Shown piece by piece: positions 34,376 through 37,668 of a stretch of 37,668 bases of DNA. The notes beneath the pieces are model-generated. The model worked only from the letters and a program-made list of their open reading frames with translations. It made no database searches and was not told where the DNA came from. Each line of letters begins with the position of its first letter. The first letter of the stretch is position 1. The position numbers and the translations under genes are program-made. Source of the stretch: Paramacrobiotus richtersi (Eukaryota > Tardigrada > Eutardigrada > Parachela > Macrobiotidae); assembly GCA_034698045.1 (NCBI GenBank), contig JAQGAU010000152.1, forward strand, positions 1 to 37,668, written 5' to 3'.

Positions 34376-35747
34376 ATCAAAAATTGTGTGGCGCTTATCG
34401 ACTCAATTTTCCCGAGCTCGCTTTTTTATGCCTGTCTTATTTTATTCAAACGTTGCTCGGTAAATTACCGGAACGTCTAAAATTAATAGCGATTTGGCAG
34501 TCCCGGTGTTTAAAGACCGCGACTGGCTCGTATGAGTTTACCGTACGATATGATTTTCACTTTTCAGTAATCACTAGCAGAACTTCTTCTTCTTGTACCC
34601 TGTGGAGGTACAAAATATTCAGCAACGTAAAAAGGGAACCCGGTTTAAGCAACACGGTTTACGTTAGCGAAATCACGAGATGAACAACTAGTTTTAATGT
34701 AATACTTGACAAAGTGGAACGAACGATGGGTCAATGTCGGTTCGATCACCGCGAAACGGACTGGCTTATGGTGAGAATCAGTAGACCCTGGACGGCATGC
34801 AGGCAATTTACCGGCACTCGCGGCCTCAAGGCGTATCGCAAAAAGCCGCTATCGTACGAATCGAGCCTACGACCATCTGCCTCACCGCGCACCGCAACCA
34901 ATAGGCCAGCGGTGTATGTATACTGTACGCGATCGATGAAATGGCACGAAAATTTGCCCTACCGTATACAACACCCCAGCGGGACTGGCAGTGTGATGAG
35001 TGCGTATAGGCAGAGTAGAAATATTCGACGCGCATGTTACCGAATACACTACTCTGCGTGCCATTTCAGCGATCGCGTACAGTAAATTTATTCGACTATA
35101 CCAAACAGCAATGTCGACTCTAAAAACTTTCCACAAATCAGATGAAACATTTGTGCCAGTTAGCACGAGATGGAACAGCAGCGGTGTGTCATACCTACAG
35201 ATACTTGTACAAACCGATATCTACCTACCATACCATACCACACAGCAAGACTACTGCAGCTCAGAATTATTATTTAAAACGAGTTTTAATCCCGCGTTTC
35301 TATCCTGCGTATATCACGGTATCCATTATGAACGAGAGGTCTTAGCTGAGTAAGGTTCAAACGATCATAAAGCTGCATGGTAAAACGGCAAATCTTTTTT
35401 CCGATCGGCTAGGTTTCCTGCCACTTGCATTGGTTGCGATGGGTGCAAAGTACAGAGTTTCCCATTGCACGAGATGGTTGCATGTTGATGCATTTATGCA
35501 AGGCGGGTTTTCACCTTATCAAACCGTTCGCTTTTCCCATCGGCGCAACAATGTGCAGCATGACTTTACTGTTTACATACAAGGTTTCGGTTCATGAGTA
35601 TGTAAAGCTGTGTTATGGTCAAGCCAGGCCGAAGAAAGTCTAAAATCGAGCAAGCACGTAGCAGTCACGTAGTCGGTTTATGCTTGCCTAATATTTCTTT
35701 ACCTACTGTTTGCTAGCGTGAGTTCTTCGTTATTGCTTGTCAACAGA
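34376..35747. other. Intergenic between the receptor and kinase 3
   Basis: No gene is supportable. It contains the imperfect inverted repeat at 34921-35084 and the leader of the next kinase. A gtgagt donor-like site at 35718 and a caacag acceptor-like site at 35746 lie too close together to be one intron. Confidence 0.5.
34921..35084. repeat. Inverted repeat, 28-nt arms (27/28)
   Basis: 34921-34948 and 35057-35084 are reverse complements with one mismatch (core tactgtacgcgatcg / cgatcgcgtacagta). Inside the loop a further exact 9-nt pair gcagagtag / ctactctgc extends the possible fold. Confidence 0.9.
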
Positions 35748-37256
35748 ATGGCTATGAATCCTGTTTTGAGTGCGGAGACTTATGGCAGTAACAGTGCCCA
35801 TTCTTATAGCCGAGATGATTTTATTGGGAGCGGCACTTTCGGTCACGTTTTCAAAGGAAAGATTATTAGAAAGAAACTCTTCGGCATTCGAAAAGAATCG
35901 ATTATTGCAGTTAAAGTACTGAATGTGAAGAGAGCGGCCGGAGAATCATCCAATGACCACGAGGAAAAAGTGAGAAAACTACGTGATCGACTCCAACGGC
36001 TGGTCTCGCTAAAGCATGACAATATTGCTACATACCATAAAGCTACCATTGTGACAACAAGCGGTTGCGCGGAGGTAGAAGTCGTCATGGATTACTATGC
36101 AGGTACGTTGAATCACCTGCAATACAATTTTGCTCCTGACAACGTCTGGTCCTTTAACGTTCTAGGTGGTGATCTACGTTCTTTCATAAGCAAAAGACGA
36201 ATTGACGAATTGCCATTTGATCAATATGAAACGATCCGTTTCGCTCAGGAAATGGCAAAGGGTTTAAAATATTTGCACGAGAACAATCTTATTCATGGAG
36301 ATCTTAAACCAGGGAACGTGCTTATAAAGCACCTAGAAACTGGCCAGCTAAGACTGGTAATTGGTGATCTCGATGATCTCGTTCAAATGCAAAACAGTTC
36401 GACTAACTCGTGTGATATTTCGCATGCACGCGGAACAGTCCGGTACATGTCTCCAGAAATGCTGAGAAAGTTTGCTGGCGCGGACACGTCGGAGACTCCT
36501 GGACGGAAAACGGATATTTGGAGCCTAGGCTGTATTATGCTTGAATTAGCATGCTGTGTTGTCGGCAACTACGAGAAACGGCTAGCCAAAGGAGCGGAAG
36601 TTGTCGACGTCAGTGATCATCGTAAATTTCCCGATACTCGCTTTCTGTCCATGATTATCGATGGTTATGTCCCATTGGTCCCTGAAGAGATTCCGAAAAC
36701 TTTGGCATCATGCATTCGAAACTGTCTGTCCGAAACCCGTACGAGAATTTCTGCCGATGTTCTTATCCAAGAATTGCTTCACGAGGACAGCTCCCCTCCA
36801 AAAGATAAAATCGTATTTTTCCACAAAACTAATGCGAATCATCCGTCACAATTCGGAAAGAATCACGATGCGAAAGCACAGTTATTTGACCCAGCAACTA
36901 ACGTTATTCGACCGCTTTCGGTTCGTGTCGGTTTTGGTTGGGATGAGGTGTTCATGCCAATTGGAGTTTTGGGGAATCGTCGCGAAATCATATATCGCCT
37001 GCAAGGTGGCCCTAAAGCGCGAGTTCCTAATCTGCAGTTCGCAGCGTTGGATATTGTAAAAGAAAGCTGGCAACCTTTTAACACAACTGCCCTATCAAGT
37101 GACATGAGGTGTCCCATGTTCGCGGGAGATCGGGTGTATTTCTGGGTGGCTGATGCTAAATATCCATTTGTTGCAGGAAATGTATTGAATGGAGATATCA
37201 CCTCAATCTCAAAATTTTCATTTCCTGTCAGGTACGTGTCGAGTATCGACAGTTAA
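35748..37256 (+). CDS. Atypical protein kinase with C-terminal beta-rich domain
   Basis: ATG 35748, exon 1 to 36102, intron 36103-36165, exon 2 to TAA 37256: 481 residues spliced, 502 if the 63-nt stop-free intron is kept. Kinase motifs: GSGTFG (27-32), IAVK lysine 56, HGD (162-164) with KPGN, DLD (186-188) for DFG, RYMSPEML, KTDIWSLGC and the family Cys-Cys-x-x-Gly motif. It is the closest relative here of both domains of the 11968 gene and shares their intron position (phase 1, before the GGxL strand). Residues of about 350-481 (LFDPATN, WDEVFMPIG, IYRLQGG, FAALDIVKESWQPF) look like repeated beta blades, Kelch-propeller-like, but there are too few for a full propeller. A donor-like cag|gtacgtg at 37231 suggests the last codons are intron and that the gene continues beyond this TAA, perhaps outside the window. 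Confidence 0.83.
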   Translation: MAMNPVLSAETYGSNSAHSYSRDDFIGSGTFGHVFKGKIIRKKLFGIRKESIIAVKVLNVKRAAGESSNDHEEKVRKLRDRLQRLVSLKHDNIATYHKATIVTTSGCAEVEVVMDYYAGTLNHLQYNFAPDNVWSFNVLGGDLRSFISKRRIDELPFDQYETIRFAQEMAKGLKYLHENNLIHGDLKPGNVLIKHLETGQLRLVIGDLDDLVQMQNSSTNSCDISHARGTVRYMSPEMLRKFAGADTSETPGRKTDIWSLGCIMLELACCVVGNYEKRLAKGAEVVDVSDHRKFPDTRFLSMIIDGYVPLVPEEIPKTLASCIRNCLSETRTRISADVLIQELLHEDSSPPKDKIVFFHKTNANHPSQFGKNHDAKAQLFDPATNVIRPLSVRVGFGWDEVFMPIGVLGNRREIIYRLQGGPKARVPNLQFAALDIVKESWQPFNTTALSSDMRCPMFAGDRVYFWVADAKYPFVAGNVLNGDITSISKFSFPVRYVSSIDS

Positions 37257-37668
37257 GCAACTGACATGCACTGACAGCCTAGGAAACGCTCAGAGTCTCA
37301 GACGTACAGAAACTTCGTTTACTTTTTTGGGTACCACTACAGGTACCCCTATACACCCCCTTTCACTATTGGCACCCCCATTGCACCCCGAATTACTACA
37401 GCCACCCCTTTTTACACCCCTATTATTTCCAAACACTATAGGCACTCTTTTTAAATTACGCATAAGTGTACTGTGTTAGTGATCAGTGATCAGTGATCAG
37501 TTCTTCTTAAGCAGACGACCCGTGTACACAGGACTTCAGGTCTGTTTGATTAGAACAACACTCACAAGAACACCATCGAAGTCACTTACGCACCACAGCA
37601 AGGGAGATACCACTTACAGCGACAGACTAAGACACATCACAGAATTGCTAGCAGACTCGAATCACTAT
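37257..37668. other. Simple repeats at right end
   Basis: 37340-37440 holds repeated cacccc/taccccc units. 37478-37501 is three copies of agtgatc plus agt, so the palindrome tgatca recurs every 7 bp. The same tgatcagtgatca or near-copies occur at about 8321 and 15029, upstream of the helical genes. Any further exon of the kinase would start here or beyond; none is clear. Confidence 0.5.

Overview
The window looks like nuclear DNA of a small invertebrate, most likely an ecdysozoan and plausibly a tardigrade. This is inferred from content, not from a marker gene. The signs are a receptor tyrosine kinase, a class A GPCR, several secreted proteins with separate phase-1 signal-peptide exons, canonical GT/AG introns of which many are only 57-87 nt long, intermediate base composition, scattered retroelement debris and no bacterial operons.

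Layout. 1-6.4 kb is repeat-rich and gene-poor: two diverged copies of one dispersed repeat, a broken minus-strand zinc-knuckle (Gag-like) reading frame, and two weak cysteine-rich minus-strand candidates. 6.5-17.3 kb holds a cluster of secreted alpha-helical/coiled-coil genes. One is a minus-strand gene (6557-8240). The other two are plus-strand duplicates (8825-11125 and the decayed 15561-17155) that share promoter, exons and 3' flank and sit on either side of a tandem (two-domain) protein kinase gene (11968-14798). 17.5-18.7 kb is a complete minus-strand secreted GH16 glucanase-type gene with an intact EIDVLE active site. 19.8-23.3 kb is a minus-strand class A GPCR in three exons; its 2.4-kb intron carries an inverted repeat. 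24.8-25.7 kb contains a retroelement C-terminal remnant and a fragment of the helical gene family. 26.5-27.1 kb is a small three-exon secreted orphan. 27.4-30.8 kb is gene-free and holds a 310-bp foldback element. 30.85-34.4 kb is a receptor tyrosine kinase. 35.7-37.3 kb is a third atypical kinase, with a beta-rich C-terminal domain that may continue past its last visible splice donor.

The most unusual item is the receptor. Its extracellular part is a GH16 (laminarinase-type) fold that has lost the catalytic motif. It is joined through one membrane helix and a basic stop-transfer segment to a tyrosine kinase domain ([22 protein letters not shown]). About 12 kb away lies an ordinary catalytically intact secreted GH16 enzyme. 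I infer a glucan-sensing receptor derived from a glucanase. The second notable system is a three-domain family of kinases that share HSD/HGD in place of HRD and DLD/DFD in place of DFG, with a common intron position. At that position two of the three introns are stop-free and a multiple of three.

Indels are concentrated in the helical secreted family: every copy has at least one frame break, while the kinases, GH16, GPCR and receptor read cleanly across all exons. Exon boundaries given here were chosen by hand from splice signals, phase agreement and paralogue comparison. None has been tested against transcripts.
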